A DNA stretch of 64,000 bases, taken from Candidatus Propionivibrio dominans (GTDB lineage Bacteria; Pseudomonadota; Gammaproteobacteria; Burkholderiales; Rhodocyclaceae). Shown here one piece after another: positions 1 to 8,582 of this stretch. Under the pieces are notes generated by a model that saw nothing but the letters and a program-made list of their open reading frames with translations, searched no databases and was not told the origin of the DNA. Each line of letters opens with the position of its first letter. Position 1 is the first letter of the stretch. The position numbers were made by a program, and so were the translations under genes. The stretch is from NCBI GenBank assembly GCA_016709335.1, contig JADJNC010000067.1:62001-126000 (forward strand). Direction: 5' to 3'.

Positions 1-35
1 GGATTTACCAACTGCCTGCAACTGAGCAAGCGGAT

Positions 36-386
36 TTGATTAAAGGAAGCCCATTGGATATTCAGATTGAAGACCGGCCCCCTTACAAGGTTGTGCGACT
101 TTCCGGCGATGTTGACCTGCATTCCTCGCCCAGGGCACGCGAGGCCATCCTCGATTGCCTCAAGCAGAAAGCGCCGCTGCTCGTCGATCTCTCGGCGGTG
201 AGCTATATGGACAGTTCCGGCGTGTCGAGTCTGGTCGAGGGCTATCAGACAGCCAAAAAACAGGGGCTTGAGTTCGCTCTGGTGGCGGTAGCGCAGTCGG
301 CGATGAACGTGCTCAAACTTGCACGCCTCGACAAGGTGTTCCCGATCCACGCGTCGCTTGACGAGCGAATGGCGCAGCAGAGATGA
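36..386 (+). CDS. STAS-domain protein of an MCE-type transporter operon
   Basis: This is a small cytoplasmic protein of about 116 residues made of one STAS domain (anti-sigma-antagonist / MlaB fold). The sequence shows a beta strand around LSGDVDLHSS, then DLSAVSYMDSSGVSSLVE, the usual helix-capping site with the conserved Asp-Ser-Ser. In Mla-type systems the STAS subunit binds the MlaF ATPase and supports the permease complex. It lies 121 bases upstream of an MlaE-like permease on the same strand, which fits that role. The frame is open to the window edge, so the start (TTG here, no convincing ribosome site) may lie upstream outside the window. Confidence 0.8.
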   Translation: MIKGSPLDIQIEDRPPYKVVRLSGDVDLHSSPRAREAILDCLKQKAPLLVDLSAVSYMDSSGVSSLVEGYQTAKKQGLEFALVAVAQSAMNVLKLARLDKVFPIHASLDERMAQQR

Positions 387-406
387 GAATATGCAGACTG
401 GGTCTG

Positions 407-426
407 GCCGTACCCGGCGTTTTTTT
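407..426 (+). terminator. weak hairpin followed by T-run
   Basis: A 4-bp stem (GCCG, loop TACC, CGGC) is followed by G and seven T. It lies between the STAS gene and the MlaE-like gene and could be a weak terminator or attenuator. The stem is short, so this is tentative. Confidence 0.25.
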
Positions 427-507
427 CTGCGACAGGCCACGGGGGTTTTGCAGCATCTGTACGGCATCTAAAACAATCGATGACGAATCCTGAATTTTAT
501 TGATCGG

Positions 508-1311
508 ATGACATTGAATCCGCTTCTTTCCTTCGTTTCCCAGGTTGGACAGCGCAGCCTGCAATCGGTCAGGGAGGTCGGCTACCACGCCGCCCTGCTG
601 GCCGAGGCATTTTACTGGCTGCTTTTCGGGCACTGGCGCCGGCAGCCGGTGCGCCTGGGTGCGGTGTTCAAGGAGGCGGTCGGCGTTGGCGTTAATGCCA
701 TACCCATTGTCGCCCTGGCGTCTTTTGCCACCGGCATGATGCTGGCCATTCAGGGTATTTATACACTGCGCACGTTTGGTGCCGAGGGGCAGGTGGTGCT
801 CGGCATTGCGCTGTCGGTAACGCGTGAATTCGCGCCGCTGATTACCGGTATTTTCGTCGCCGGGCGTTCCGGTTCGGCGATCGCCGCGCGCATCGGTACC
901 ATGCAGATTTCGCAGGAGATCGACGCCCTGCGCGTGATCGGCATCAACCCGGTGCGTTATCTGGTGGCGCCGTTGCTCGCCGCCATGCTGCTCACCCTGC
1001 CGGCGCTGACCATCCTCTCCAGCCTGGTCGCGCTGTTCGGTGGGGCGCTGTATTGCGCTGGCGAATTGAGTCTGCCGATTGACATTTTTTTCGCGCGCAC
1101 CTTCGAAGTGCTGGTCGCCGACGACGTGATTCACGGCGTCCTCAAGAGCTTCATCTTCGCCGTGATCGTCACCCTGATCGGCGCCGGGAATGGCTTCAAC
1201 GTCAGTGCCGGCGCCGAGGGTGTCGGGCAGGCAACAACGCGCGCGGTGGTCCTCGGCTGCATCGGCATCATCCTGGCCGACATGGTCTTTACTTTTCTCA
1301 CCAGCCGTTAA
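508..1311 (+). CDS. MlaE-family lipid ABC transporter permease
   Basis: Inner-membrane permease of an MCE-type phospholipid transporter, 267 residues, the usual size for MlaE/YrbE. Several hydrophobic helices are visible, and the conserved central block with GRSGSAIAARIGTM followed by EIDALRVIGINPVRYLVAP is diagnostic for the MlaE family. It is followed after 15 bases by the ATPase gene and is part of a five-gene set (STAS, permease, ATPase, MCE protein, lipoprotein). The final helix (IGIILADMVFTFL) is also typical. The set lacks MlaA and MlaC homologues, so it is probably a paralogous system and not the housekeeping Mla operon. Confidence 0.9.
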   Translation: MTLNPLLSFVSQVGQRSLQSVREVGYHAALLAEAFYWLLFGHWRRQPVRLGAVFKEAVGVGVNAIPIVALASFATGMMLAIQGIYTLRTFGAEGQVVLGIALSVTREFAPLITGIFVAGRSGSAIAARIGTMQISQEIDALRVIGINPVRYLVAPLLAAMLLTLPALTILSSLVALFGGALYCAGELSLPIDIFFARTFEVLVADDVIHGVLKSFIFAVIVTLIGAGNGFNVSAGAEGVGQATTRAVVLGCIGIILADMVFTFLTSR

Positions 1312-1326
1312 GCGCTTGCGTATTCC

Positions 1327-2127
1327 ATGAACAGCACCGACCTGGCCATCGACGTCAGCCATCTGGTCACCCACTACGGGAGCCGGAAGATTCTCGACGA
1401 CATCAGCTTCCAGGCGCGTCAGGGCGAAATCATGGTCATCATGGGCGGCAGCGGTTCGGGCAAGAGCACGCTGCTGCGCCATCTGCTCGGCCTGCATCAG
1501 CCGACCTCGGGCAGCATCAGGCTGCTTGGTAAGGACATCACCCAACTGAGTGCCGACGAGATGTACGATCTGCGCAAGAACATGGGCGTGGCCTTTCAGG
1601 GCGGCGCGCTGTTCAACTCGATGACCGTCGGCGAGAACGTCGAGCTGCCGCTGCGCGAACATACCCGGCTCGACGAGAATACCATGCGCATCATGAGCCG
1701 CATGAAGCTGGAGGTGGTGAATCTGGCCGGTTTTGAAAACCTGATGCCATCCGAACTGTCGGGTGGCATGATCAAGCGCGCGGCGCTGGCCCGGGCCATT
1801 GTCATGGATCCGCGCCTGCTGTTTTTCGACGAGCCTTCGGCCGGACTCGACCCGGTGGTTTCGGCCGAACTGGACGAACTGATCCTGATCCTGCGCGATG
1901 CGATGAACATGACGATTGTCGTGGTCACGCACGAGCTGGAGAGTGCCTTCAAGATTGCCGACCGCATCACCGTACTCGATCAGGGGCGCATCCTGATGTC
2001 GGATACGGTCGCCGCCGTCCGTGCCAGCACTAACGAGCGCATCCAGTCCCTGCTCAACCGCACGCCGAGAAACGAAGCCATCAACCCCGATGAGTACATG
2101 GAACGACTGACCCGGGAGATTTTCTGA
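1327..2127 (+). CDS. MlaF-like ABC transporter ATP-binding protein
   Basis: ATPase subunit (266 residues) that powers the adjacent MlaE-like permease at the inner membrane. The Walker A motif GGSGSGKST, the signature LSGGMIKRAALARAI, Walker B LLFFDEPSAGLDPV and the H-loop in VVVTHE are all intact. The LSGGM signature is typical of MlaF/Ttg2A ATPases. The gene is 15 bases after the permease and 27 bases before the MCE gene, so one transcript is likely. Confidence 0.92.
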   Translation: MNSTDLAIDVSHLVTHYGSRKILDDISFQARQGEIMVIMGGSGSGKSTLLRHLLGLHQPTSGSIRLLGKDITQLSADEMYDLRKNMGVAFQGGALFNSMTVGENVELPLREHTRLDENTMRIMSRMKLEVVNLAGFENLMPSELSGGMIKRAALARAIVMDPRLLFFDEPSAGLDPVVSAELDELILILRDAMNMTIVVVTHELESAFKIADRITVLDQGRILMSDTVAAVRASTNERIQSLLNRTPRNEAINPDEYMERLTREIF

Positions 2128-2154
2128 CCATGAGGTTTTCAGGATGAAACTACG

Positions 2155-3039
2155 ATGAAGCGCGACAACGTCAATTACCTGCTGGTCGGCAGCTTCGTGC
2201 TGCTGATGGCCGCCGTGCTGTTCTACGCGCTGTACCGGATTACCGGGCACAGCGCCAAAGGCGACATTTACTTTACCCACTTCCCGAATGTGGCGGGTAT
2301 CAAGGAGGGTACGGTGGTGACCTTCGAAGGCTACGAAGTGGGCAACGTGACTCTGGTCGAGCCGGTGACACGTGACCAGCGCACCTGGTTTCGCATCACG
2401 CTCAATATGAGAAAGCCGGTGAATGTTCCTGTCGACAGTCGCGCACTGATCGCTACGCCGGGACTGCTCAGCCCTCCTCTGGTCGAGATCAAGGAAGGCA
2501 GCAGCCGCGACATCGTGGCGGTGGGCGGAGATATTCCGGGGGACAGCAGCGTTAACCTGATGGAGTCGGTCGCTACGCTGGCCAGCGAACTCGGCAAGAT
2601 CACCGAAACCAGCATCAAGCCGCTACTCGCGCAGATCAACCAGAACGTAGCGCCGGCGATGGCCGACATGCGCTCGACGATAGAGCGCATCAACCGCACT
2701 GCGGGGCGCGTCGATGCCCTGTTCAGCGACAAGAACGTGGAGCACTGGAACCGGATGCTGCAGAACGCCGACGGCGCTTCAGCCAACGCGCTCAAGCTGT
2801 CAGCCGATCTTTCCGGTGTGCGTGCCGAGGTCGAAGGGCTGGTCAAGGATTCGCGCGGAATCGTCAACAGCAGCGGCAAGGATCTTAAGGAATCGCTGCG
2901 CCGCGTCGATGCCACGCTCTACCAGCTTGAAGCGGCTGGACGCAACCTCAATGAATTTTCACGCACCATTCGCGAGAATCCGGCTGCGCTGATTCAGAGC
3001 CGCCCGCCAACCGATGCCGCCGCAGGAGCCGCGCAATGA
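2155..3039 (+). CDS. MCE-domain (MlaD-like) membrane-anchored lipid-binding protein
   Basis: A 294-residue protein with one N-terminal membrane anchor (about residues 8-27, YLLVGSFVLLMAAVLFYALY) followed by an MCE domain (about 38-115, including VTFEGYEVGNVTLVEP and ATPGLLSPPLVEIKEG) and a long helical C-terminal part. MCE proteins form hexameric rings that carry lipids through the periplasm. The helical tail is longer than in MlaD and more like those of MCE proteins paired with auxiliary lipoproteins. Its stop overlaps the next start by four bases (ATGA), which indicates translational coupling. Confidence 0.88.
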   Translation: MKRDNVNYLLVGSFVLLMAAVLFYALYRITGHSAKGDIYFTHFPNVAGIKEGTVVTFEGYEVGNVTLVEPVTRDQRTWFRITLNMRKPVNVPVDSRALIATPGLLSPPLVEIKEGSSRDIVAVGGDIPGDSSVNLMESVATLASELGKITETSIKPLLAQINQNVAPAMADMRSTIERINRTAGRVDALFSDKNVEHWNRMLQNADGASANALKLSADLSGVRAEVEGLVKDSRGIVNSSGKDLKESLRRVDATLYQLEAAGRNLNEFSRTIRENPAALIQSRPPTDAAAGAAQ

Positions 3040-3608
3040 ACCGACTGCACGCCACCCTTCTCAGCTTTTGTCTGTTGCTTGCCGCCTGCGGCAGTGTGCC
3101 GCCGGCACCGGTCGACCGCTTTTACCGCCTGCAGCCGGTGAGCGTTTCGTCGGCGAGCAAGGTATTGCCCGGTGCCGTTGCCGTGCAGACTTTCCGCGCA
3201 GACAGTCTGTATGCCGAGCGCCCGATCATCCATGCCGAAGAATCCAGCCTGCGCCAGTTGCGCCAGTACCACTATCACCTGTGGCTGTATCCGCCGGCGC
3301 AGATCGTGCAGGGGCATTTCGTGGCCAGTCTGGGCAGCGCGCTTGATCTTTCTGGCGGCAGCACTGCGCCCTTCGTTCTGGACGGGCGTATCCTTGGCTT
3401 CGAGCGCGTGCTGTCCGGCAAGAACAGCAAGGCCGTCGTGGCACTGGAACTGCGCCTGCAGGCTGGCGGTAAAACGTTGCTGAACAGGACGTATCAGGCC
3501 GAGCAGGCGGCCGCAGACGACTCGCTGGACGCCTTCGCCGTGGCGATGGAACAGGCGCTGGCGAAAATTTACGCCGAATTTCTCGCTGATCTGGCGCGCA
3601 CAAGTTAG
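3036..3608 (+). CDS. ABC-type transport auxiliary lipoprotein (PqiC/DUF330-like)
   Basis: A 190-residue outer-membrane lipoprotein candidate. The signal peptide ends in the lipobox LLAAC (Cys at about residue 18). The mature part resembles the ABC-type transport auxiliary family found with MCE systems such as PqiABC: an early DRFYRLQP segment, a central block around YHYHLWLYPPAQIVQ, and a C-terminal LDAFAVAMEQALAKI helix. The start overlaps the MCE gene stop (ATGA). It is the last gene of the operon and presumably receives or passes lipid at the outer membrane. Confidence 0.8.
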   Translation: MNRLHATLLSFCLLLAACGSVPPAPVDRFYRLQPVSVSSASKVLPGAVAVQTFRADSLYAERPIIHAEESSLRQLRQYHYHLWLYPPAQIVQGHFVASLGSALDLSGGSTAPFVLDGRILGFERVLSGKNSKAVVALELRLQAGGKTLLNRTYQAEQAAADDSLDAFAVAMEQALAKIYAEFLADLARTS

Positions 3609-3739
3609 TCATCAGGATCATGATCGCGTCCATCCCGGGCGCACAGGAAAGAGTACCCTGGTCGGCGCCCCCGGAAAAGAGGTGTGCTCGGCTACCTATT
3701 CGTTTTCTTCGCAACCCGGCCGTTTCACTGAGCCTTACG

Positions 3740-4810
3740 ATGACACTGTCTGCCAATCCGAAGCCCCAGAGCGGTTCGCGCCTCTCCAGAAGAGTATATC
3801 TGCCGCGTGTGATCGGTCTGGCTTTGGGTGGGCTGTGTGTCGGCGCGGCAATCCCTGCCGAGGTGCACTCAACCCACTGGATCTTCTTGTTGCTGCTGAC
3901 GCATGCCTTGCTGTGGCCGCATCTGGCTTATCTCCGATGTTCGCGCTCGACAGACCCGCGTGACGCCGAGAAAACCAATCTGCTCATCGACTCGCTGATG
4001 GGCGGGTTCTGGGTGGTCGCCATGCAAGGCAACCTGCTCCCCAGCGTGCTGATTGTCAGCATGCTTTCGATGAACAATGCGGCGACCGGCGGGGTACGTT
4101 TTCTGAGCCGGGGCCTGCTCGCTCAAGTCATCGGAGCGCTGCTCGCCTGGGCTATTCTGGGCTGGCACTTCAGGCCGGAGTCGAGTTTCCTGGTACAGAT
4201 GGCCTGCGTCCCTTTCCTGGTGGTATATCCATTAGTCATTGGAATGGTCACGCTGCGACTCGCACATCAGCTCAACATGCAGCGTACCGAACTGCACTGG
4301 CTGAGCGAGAACGATGCGTTATCCGGAATCTATAACCGCCGCTTCTTCGAGCAGCGGATTGCCCAGGAATTTGAAAACTTCAAGCGCCATCATTCCCCGA
4401 TCTCGCTGATTGTTGCCGACATTGACCGTTTCAAGAATATCAACGACAGCTTTGGCCATCCGGTGGGCGATTCGGTCATTCGCATGGTCGGGCAGGTGTT
4501 CAGGCAACAGGTACGCCTCGGCGATGTTGCGGCAAGAATTGGCGGCGATGAATTTGTCGTGCTGATGCCATTTACGGGCACTAGCGAGGCGCTTGAACTG
4601 GTTAAGCGTCTGCAAAGCGATTTTTCGCAGGCTCTCGCTGTCGATCACCGGCTGCTCGGTACGAGCTTGAGTTTCGGCATTGCTGCACCGCAAACCGACA
4701 TGAAATCACACGAGAAGTGGATGGAACTGGCCGATAAGGCACTGTATCGGGCCAAGGCAGGCAAGCTCGGATCGGTTGAAGTGGCCGGGACAGAAAGTCC
4801 CCAGGCCTGA
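3740..4810 (+). CDS. MASE2-GGDEF diguanylate cyclase
   Basis: A 356-residue membrane-bound enzyme predicted to make cyclic di-GMP. Residues about 15-175 form several hydrophobic helices that match the MASE2 sensor domain (VYLPRVIGLALGGLCVGA near the start). The GGDEF domain occupies about 190-345, with the active-site GGDEF at about 268-272. An RxxD inhibitory site (RLGD, about 259-262) lies five residues upstream, so product feedback inhibition is expected. ATG 3740 is preferred because it directly precedes the MASE2 core; the frame extends upstream to 3620 but that part is not family-like. No EAL domain is present. Confidence 0.88.
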   Translation: MTLSANPKPQSGSRLSRRVYLPRVIGLALGGLCVGAAIPAEVHSTHWIFLLLLTHALLWPHLAYLRCSRSTDPRDAEKTNLLIDSLMGGFWVVAMQGNLLPSVLIVSMLSMNNAATGGVRFLSRGLLAQVIGALLAWAILGWHFRPESSFLVQMACVPFLVVYPLVIGMVTLRLAHQLNMQRTELHWLSENDALSGIYNRRFFEQRIAQEFENFKRHHSPISLIVADIDRFKNINDSFGHPVGDSVIRMVGQVFRQQVRLGDVAARIGGDEFVVLMPFTGTSEALELVKRLQSDFSQALAVDHRLLGTSLSFGIAAPQTDMKSHEKWMELADKALYRAKAGKLGSVEVAGTESPQA

Positions 4811-4857
4811 TCGGGCGGCAATCGTACTATTTCTTCGGGATAACTAAATGCACGAAT

Positions 4858-4891
4858 GCCCGACTAACGCGATTCTGCGCGAAAGTCGGGC
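4858..4891. terminator. nested hairpin between convergent genes
   Basis: A 7-bp stem (GCCCGAC with GTCGGGC) encloses a smaller CGCG/CGCG stem. It lies between the convergent diguanylate cyclase and DUF1134-like genes, so it may act as a bidirectional terminator. There is no clear T-run. Confidence 0.4.
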
Positions 4892-4902
4892 AACGTCAGA
4901 AA

Positions 4903-5355
4903 TTACTTCTCCAGACTGATCTTGACGCCTTCAGCGGCGAGCTTCAGGCTCAGTCCCTTGGCCGTCGTCTCGATCTTGATCTCAACACCCTTTTCGTTTT
5001 TCATCGAGGCTCGGGTGCCGCCACCAACCAGGGTGCCGCCCGCAGCGCCTGAACGGAACGTCCCCTCGATATCCCCGATCTGCTTCAGGTTGTAAACCGT
5101 GCCCTTCGCTTCGAGCTTGGTTCCTCCGACCTCGCCAGCCGACAGACCCTCGATCTTGATCCTGTAGGTCTTGCCATTGAACTTGACATCGCCGCCGCCC
5201 CAGGTAAAACCGATGCCGATGGCAACGGAGCCACCGGAGAACTCGATCGTCGCATCGGGCTTGGCGGCCTTCTGGTGTTCGTTGGCGCCGACACTGCCGG
5301 AGGTGGTCAGGCATAATGTGGCAATGGCAATGATTCCGGTGATCTTTTTAAACAT
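4903..5355 (-). CDS. secreted DUF1134/EipA-like protein
   Basis: A 150-residue exported protein with an N-terminal signal peptide (MFKK then a hydrophobic stretch ending near GSVGANE). The mature part is a glycine-rich beta domain with IGIGFTWGGGDVKFNGKTY, a KGTVYNL segment and a C-terminal LKLAAEGVKISLEK. This pattern resembles DUF1134 (EipA, a periplasmic envelope-integrity protein of alphaproteobacteria); the assignment is from memory of the family. ATG 5355 is chosen because a strong GAGGAGGG ribosome site lies about seven bases upstream. It is transcribed alone, convergent with the cyclase gene. Confidence 0.6.
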   Translation of the reverse strand: MFKKITGIIAIATLCLTTSGSVGANEHQKAAKPDATIEFSGGSVAIGIGFTWGGGDVKFNGKTYRIKIEGLSAGEVGGTKLEAKGTVYNLKQIGDIEGTFRSGAAGGTLVGGGTRASMKNEKGVEIKIETTAKGLSLKLAAEGVKISLEK

Positions 5356-5494
5356 GATGATTCCCTCCTCTCGGTTGAACAAGATCGGATTGTAGAGCGA
5401 ACTGCCGTATATATCTATTGGGAAATGAAGGTGCAGGTGCCTCGAAAGTGGCCATGGCCACTTCCGGAAGATGGAATATCATGGAGTTGCCCGA

Positions 5495-5968
5495 ATGATC
5501 CGTAAAATGCTGATCCTGATTCCGGCCTTGATGGCCGGGATCGCTTTTGCCGCGCCGCCCGTCCCGGCGGAAGCGCCCGTCGAAATCATCAGTGCCGAGT
5601 TTGGCCTCTTCGACGCCAGCAATCCAGAGGAACTGATCTTCGAGCCGGGCGATGTGGTCCCGCACAAGGTGGGGCAGCGCTACGGCTGGATCATCGAAGT
5701 CAAAACCGCCCGGCGCACCCTGAGTGTGCGCGAGGAATATCTGCTGCCTGGCCCGCCCAGCGCCGGGAACGCCCCTGATCCATTAAGCGAAAGCCTGAAC
5801 ATTCCCATCGAACGGCGCAACCAGGTTAGCCAGAGACAACTGGTACCCGTGGACGGCAAGATTTACGGCGAATGGGCTGTCGGCCAGAACGAACCCGCCG
5901 GCCACCGGCGTCTCCAGGTGGTCATTGAAGGCCAGGTGGCGGCAAGCTTCGATTACGACGTGAAATGA
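5495..5968 (+). CDS. exported protein of unknown function
   Basis: A 157-residue protein with a signal peptide (MIRKMLILIPALMAGIAFA, cleavage near AFA-APP). The mature part has a beta-rich look (EIISAEFGLFDASNPEELIF, YGWIIEVKTARRTLSVREEYLLPG, YGEWAVGQNEPAGHRRLQVVIEG), resembling an immunoglobulin-like or carrier fold, but no family is recognised. ATG 5495 directly precedes the signal peptide and is preferred over the upstream ATG at 5471. It stands alone between a minus-strand gene and a small minus-strand gene. Confidence 0.65.
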   Translation: MIRKMLILIPALMAGIAFAAPPVPAEAPVEIISAEFGLFDASNPEELIFEPGDVVPHKVGQRYGWIIEVKTARRTLSVREEYLLPGPPSAGNAPDPLSESLNIPIERRNQVSQRQLVPVDGKIYGEWAVGQNEPAGHRRLQVVIEGQVAASFDYDVK

Positions 5969-5969
5969 A

Positions 5970-5985
5970 TCCGCCGCAGGGCGGA
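5970..5985. terminator. short GC-rich hairpin between convergent genes
   Basis: A 6-bp stem (TCCGCC, loop GCAG, GGCGGA) lies directly after the stop of the exported protein and before the end of the small basic protein gene on the other strand. No T-run is visible, so its role as terminator is uncertain. Confidence 0.3.
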
Positions 5986-6004
5986 TCGGCTAGCGAAGCG
6001 ATAC

Positions 6005-6130
6005 TCAGCGAGTCACCAGAGGAATGGTATCTGCTGCGTGTTTCTTGGCCTGTTTGGCGGCCTTCTTTTCCTTCGGGGTTTTTGCGGGTTGTTTCTTGGT
6101 TTCCTTGCTGGTTTCCTTTGCCTTGCCCAT
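6005..6130 (-). CDS. small Lys/Ala-rich basic protein
   Basis: A 41-residue, very basic protein beginning MGKAKETSKETKKQ with repeated Lys-Ala-Lys patterns (KEKKAAKQAKK). The start at 6130 is supported by a GAGGAG ribosome site about seven bases upstream. Short proteins of this composition recur in betaproteobacteria as uncharacterised genes; a nucleic-acid-associated role is only a guess from charge. No signal peptide or membrane segment is present. Confidence 0.55.
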   Translation of the reverse strand: MGKAKETSKETKKQPAKTPKEKKAAKQAKKHAADTIPLVTR

Positions 6131-6426
6131 GATCCTGCTCCTCGAAATGGTCTGCAAACGCAGACGACATTCAAGTTTAGCCCGATAAGGCGCGGGAAAC
6201 CAGTTGCCAAACGACAAGCACAATTTAACGGTAAATGGTGCGTGCTGTTGAAAGTCATGGAAAAAGCTTTACCAGCAGGCCACAAAGTACCCAAAGATGC
6301 ACCCGTCCGAAAAGTCCTGGTTACACCATATATCAACAGCTTGTCGATCGTATAATGATTCAGCACAGGGCTTGCATTCGCAGATCGGTCCTGCCGGATT
6401 TTCATCGACAATAATGAGGAGACATC

Positions 6427-7947
6427 ATGATCTACGCATTCCCCGGTCAACCCGGCGCCAGGCTTCAGTTCAAGGCCAGTTACGACAACTTCATCGGCGG
6501 CAAGTGGGTCCCGCCAGTCAGGGGTCAATACTTCGATGTCATCACACCGGTCTCCGGCAAGGTGTATACGAAAGTGGCCCGCTCGGGCGCCGAAGACATC
6601 GAACTGGCACTGGATGCGGCCCATGCCGCCGCCAGCGCCTGGGGACGTACGCCACCGGCCGATCGTGCCAACGTCCTGCTCAGGATCGCCGATCGCCTGG
6701 AACAGAATCTGGAACTGCTGGCCTACGCCGAAACCGTCGACAACGGCAAGCCGATCCGCGAAACGCTGAACGCCGACATTCCGCTGACCATCGACCACTT
6801 CCGCTACTTCGCCGGCTGCCTGCGGGCGCAGGAAGGTGCGCTCAGCGATATCGACGAGAACACCGTCGCCTACCACTTCCATGAACCGCTTGGCGTCGTC
6901 GGCCAGATCATTCCGTGGAACTTCCCGATCCTGATGGCGGCGTGGAAACTGGCGCCGGCGATTGCCGCCGGCAACTGCGTGGTACTGAAGCCGGCCGAAT
7001 CGACGCCGATCAGCATCCTGATCGTCGCCGAACTGATCAACGACCTGCTGCCGCGGGGCGTACTCAACATCGTCAACGGCTACGGACGCGAAGCCGGCAT
7101 GCCGCTGGCCACCAGCCGCCGCATCGCCAAAATCGCCTTCACCGGATCGACCACCACCGGCCGCGTCATCGCCCAGGCCGCCGCCAACAACCTGATTCCG
7201 GCGACGCTGGAACTCGGCGGCAAGTCGCCCAACATCTTCTTCGCCGATATCGCCGACGCCGACGACGACTTCTTCGACAAGGCCATCGAAGGTCTGGTGC
7301 TGTTCGCCTTCAACCAGGGCGAAGTGTGCACCTGCCCGTCGCGGGCGCTGATCCACGAATCGATCTATGACAGGTTCATGGCGCGCGTCCTCGAACGCGT
7401 TGCGGCGATCAAGATGGGCAACCCGCTCGACAGCGACACGATGATGGGTGCCCAGGCCTCGCAGGAACAGTTGACCAAGATCCTGACCTATCTCGATCTC
7501 GGTCGGCAGGAAGGTGCCGAGCTGCTGATCGGCGGCGCCCGTGCCAAACTCGAAGGCGATCTGGCCGACGGCTATTACGTCCAGCCGACGCTGTTCAAGG
7601 GCCACAACAAGATGCGTATTTTCCAGGAAGAGATCTTCGGGCCGGTGCTCGCCGTGACCACCTTCAAGACCGAAGCCGAAGCCCTGGAAATTGCCAACGA
7701 CACGCTCTACGGCCTCGGTGCAGGCGTCTGGTCGCGCGACGGCAACACCGCCTACCGCATGGGTCGCGCCATCAAGGCCGGCCGCGTATGGACCAACTGC
7801 TACCACGCCTACCCGGCCCACGCCACCTTCGGCGGCTACAAGGAATCGGGGATTGGCCGTGAAACGCACAAGGTGATGCTCGACCACTATCAGCAGACCA
7901 AGAACCTGCTCGTCAGCTACAGCCCGAAGAAGCTGGGTTTCTTCTGA
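6427..7947 (+). CDS. NAD-dependent aldehyde dehydrogenase (AldB/ExaC type)
   Basis: A 506-residue cytoplasmic aldehyde dehydrogenase that oxidises an aliphatic aldehyde such as acetaldehyde to the acid. The cofactor region [16 protein letters not shown], the FTGSTTTG glycine motif, the general base in LELGGKSPN, and the catalytic cysteine in NQGEVCTC (about Cys301) are visible. The GEVCTCPSR context and full length match the AldB/ExaC/ThcA subfamily. It starts at an ATG seven bases after a GAGGAG ribosome site. A TATAAT sequence at 6351-6356 could be a promoter element, though no good -35 box is placed. The DUF779 gene follows, a well-known partner of this subfamily. Confidence 0.93.
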   Translation: MIYAFPGQPGARLQFKASYDNFIGGKWVPPVRGQYFDVITPVSGKVYTKVARSGAEDIELALDAAHAAASAWGRTPPADRANVLLRIADRLEQNLELLAYAETVDNGKPIRETLNADIPLTIDHFRYFAGCLRAQEGALSDIDENTVAYHFHEPLGVVGQIIPWNFPILMAAWKLAPAIAAGNCVVLKPAESTPISILIVAELINDLLPRGVLNIVNGYGREAGMPLATSRRIAKIAFTGSTTTGRVIAQAAANNLIPATLELGGKSPNIFFADIADADDDFFDKAIEGLVLFAFNQGEVCTCPSRALIHESIYDRFMARVLERVAAIKMGNPLDSDTMMGAQASQEQLTKILTYLDLGRQEGAELLIGGARAKLEGDLADGYYVQPTLFKGHNKMRIFQEEIFGPVLAVTTFKTEAEALEIANDTLYGLGAGVWSRDGNTAYRMGRAIKAGRVWTNCYHAYPAHATFGGYKESGIGRETHKVMLDHYQQTKNLLVSYSPKKLGFF

Positions 7948-7985
7948 TTTAAAAAACAATACTGGCCCGGGTTATGAGCATTACA

Positions 7986-8010
7986 GGGGGCGGGCGACCG
8001 CCCCCCTTTT
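7986..8010 (+). terminator. strong hairpin with T-run between aldehyde dehydrogenase and DUF779 gene
   Basis: A perfect 8-bp GC stem (GGGGGCGG, loop GCGA, CCGCCCCC) is followed by C and TTTT. It lies 38 bases after the dehydrogenase stop and 12 bases before the DUF779 start. It should terminate or attenuate transcription, or stabilise the upstream mRNA, giving lower expression of the downstream gene. Confidence 0.6.
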
Positions 8011-8021
8011 CGGAGACGAAC

Positions 8022-8411
8022 ATGGTAGAAAAAGTCATTGCCACCCAGGCCGCCCTGGACTTGATTGAACTTCTGAAAATGAAGCATGGCGAGCTGATGT
8101 TCCACCAATCCGGCGGCTGCTGCGACAACAGCGCGGCCAATTGCTACCTGCCGGGCGAAATCACCATCGGCGCCGGCGACGTATTTCTCGGCGAAATCGG
8201 CGGCTGCCCCTTTTACATCGGAAAATCACAATATGAATACTGGAAACACACGCAGTTGATCATCGACGTGATCGACGGCCACGGCGGCACCTTTTCGCTG
8301 GAAGGCCCGGAGGGCAAGGCCTTCCACACCCGCTCGCGGATTTTCAGCGATGCCGAATGCGCCGCATTGGCCGAAGAAGACGCGCAACGGACACACCCAT
8401 GGCCGGCATGA
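8022..8411 (+). CDS. DUF779 protein
   Basis: A 129-residue cytoplasmic protein of the DUF779 family, often encoded next to AldB/ExaC aldehyde dehydrogenases. The conserved segment MFHQSGGCCDNSAANCYLPGE with a Cys-Cys pair and a later Cys, and the central GEIGGCPFYIGKSQYEYWKHTQLIIDV, are diagnostic. The clustered cysteines suggest metal binding or redox work, but the biochemical function is unknown. ATG 8022 has a GGAG ribosome site eight bases upstream. A terminator-like hairpin separates it from the dehydrogenase gene. Confidence 0.88.
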   Translation: MVEKVIATQAALDLIELLKMKHGELMFHQSGGCCDNSAANCYLPGEITIGAGDVFLGEIGGCPFYIGKSQYEYWKHTQLIIDVIDGHGGTFSLEGPEGKAFHTRSRIFSDAECAALAEEDAQRTHPWPA

Positions 8412-8477
8412 GCAGTTATGCGATATTTAATGTTGTTGAAAGGTATGTCGGATTTCCTGGTCTCATGAACCATCGGG

Positions 8478-8493
8478 TGTGACACAGGTCACA
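8478..8493 (+). promoter_or_regulatory. CRP/Vfr-like binding site upstream of peptide gene 1
   Basis: TGTGACACAGGTCACA is a perfect match to the CRP half-site pattern TGTGA-N6-TCACA. Its centre is about 65 bases upstream of the predicted transcription start, close to the class I activator position. The same site is kept in the second copy with one spacer change. Binding by a CRP-family protein is inferred. Confidence 0.65.
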
Positions 8494-8515
8494 GTTTTGC
8501 TGCGTAACAGTTCGC

Positions 8516-8544
8516 TTGTTCGTGTCCTCGCAGCGCCCTATCAT
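8516..8544 (+). promoter_or_regulatory. predicted sigma-70 promoter of peptide gene 1
   Basis: TTGTTC (8516-8521) and TATCAT (8539-8544) are separated by 17 bases. Transcription would start near 8551, 32 bases before the ATG. A GGAGGTGA ribosome site follows at about 8572. Confidence 0.5.
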
Positions 8545-8582
8545 GGCCTTACCGTTTAACCCGAACACCAAGGAGGTGACAG

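Noticed and set aside
313..2280. Long minus-strand reading frame opposite the MCE operon
   Set aside because: It is rich in His, Gln, Asp and Arg with no domain pattern, a typical antisense shadow of GC-rich codons in the real plus-strand genes.
6013..7959. Long minus-strand reading frame opposite the aldehyde dehydrogenase
   Set aside because: It is antisense to a complete, well-conserved enzyme and has no recognisable motif.
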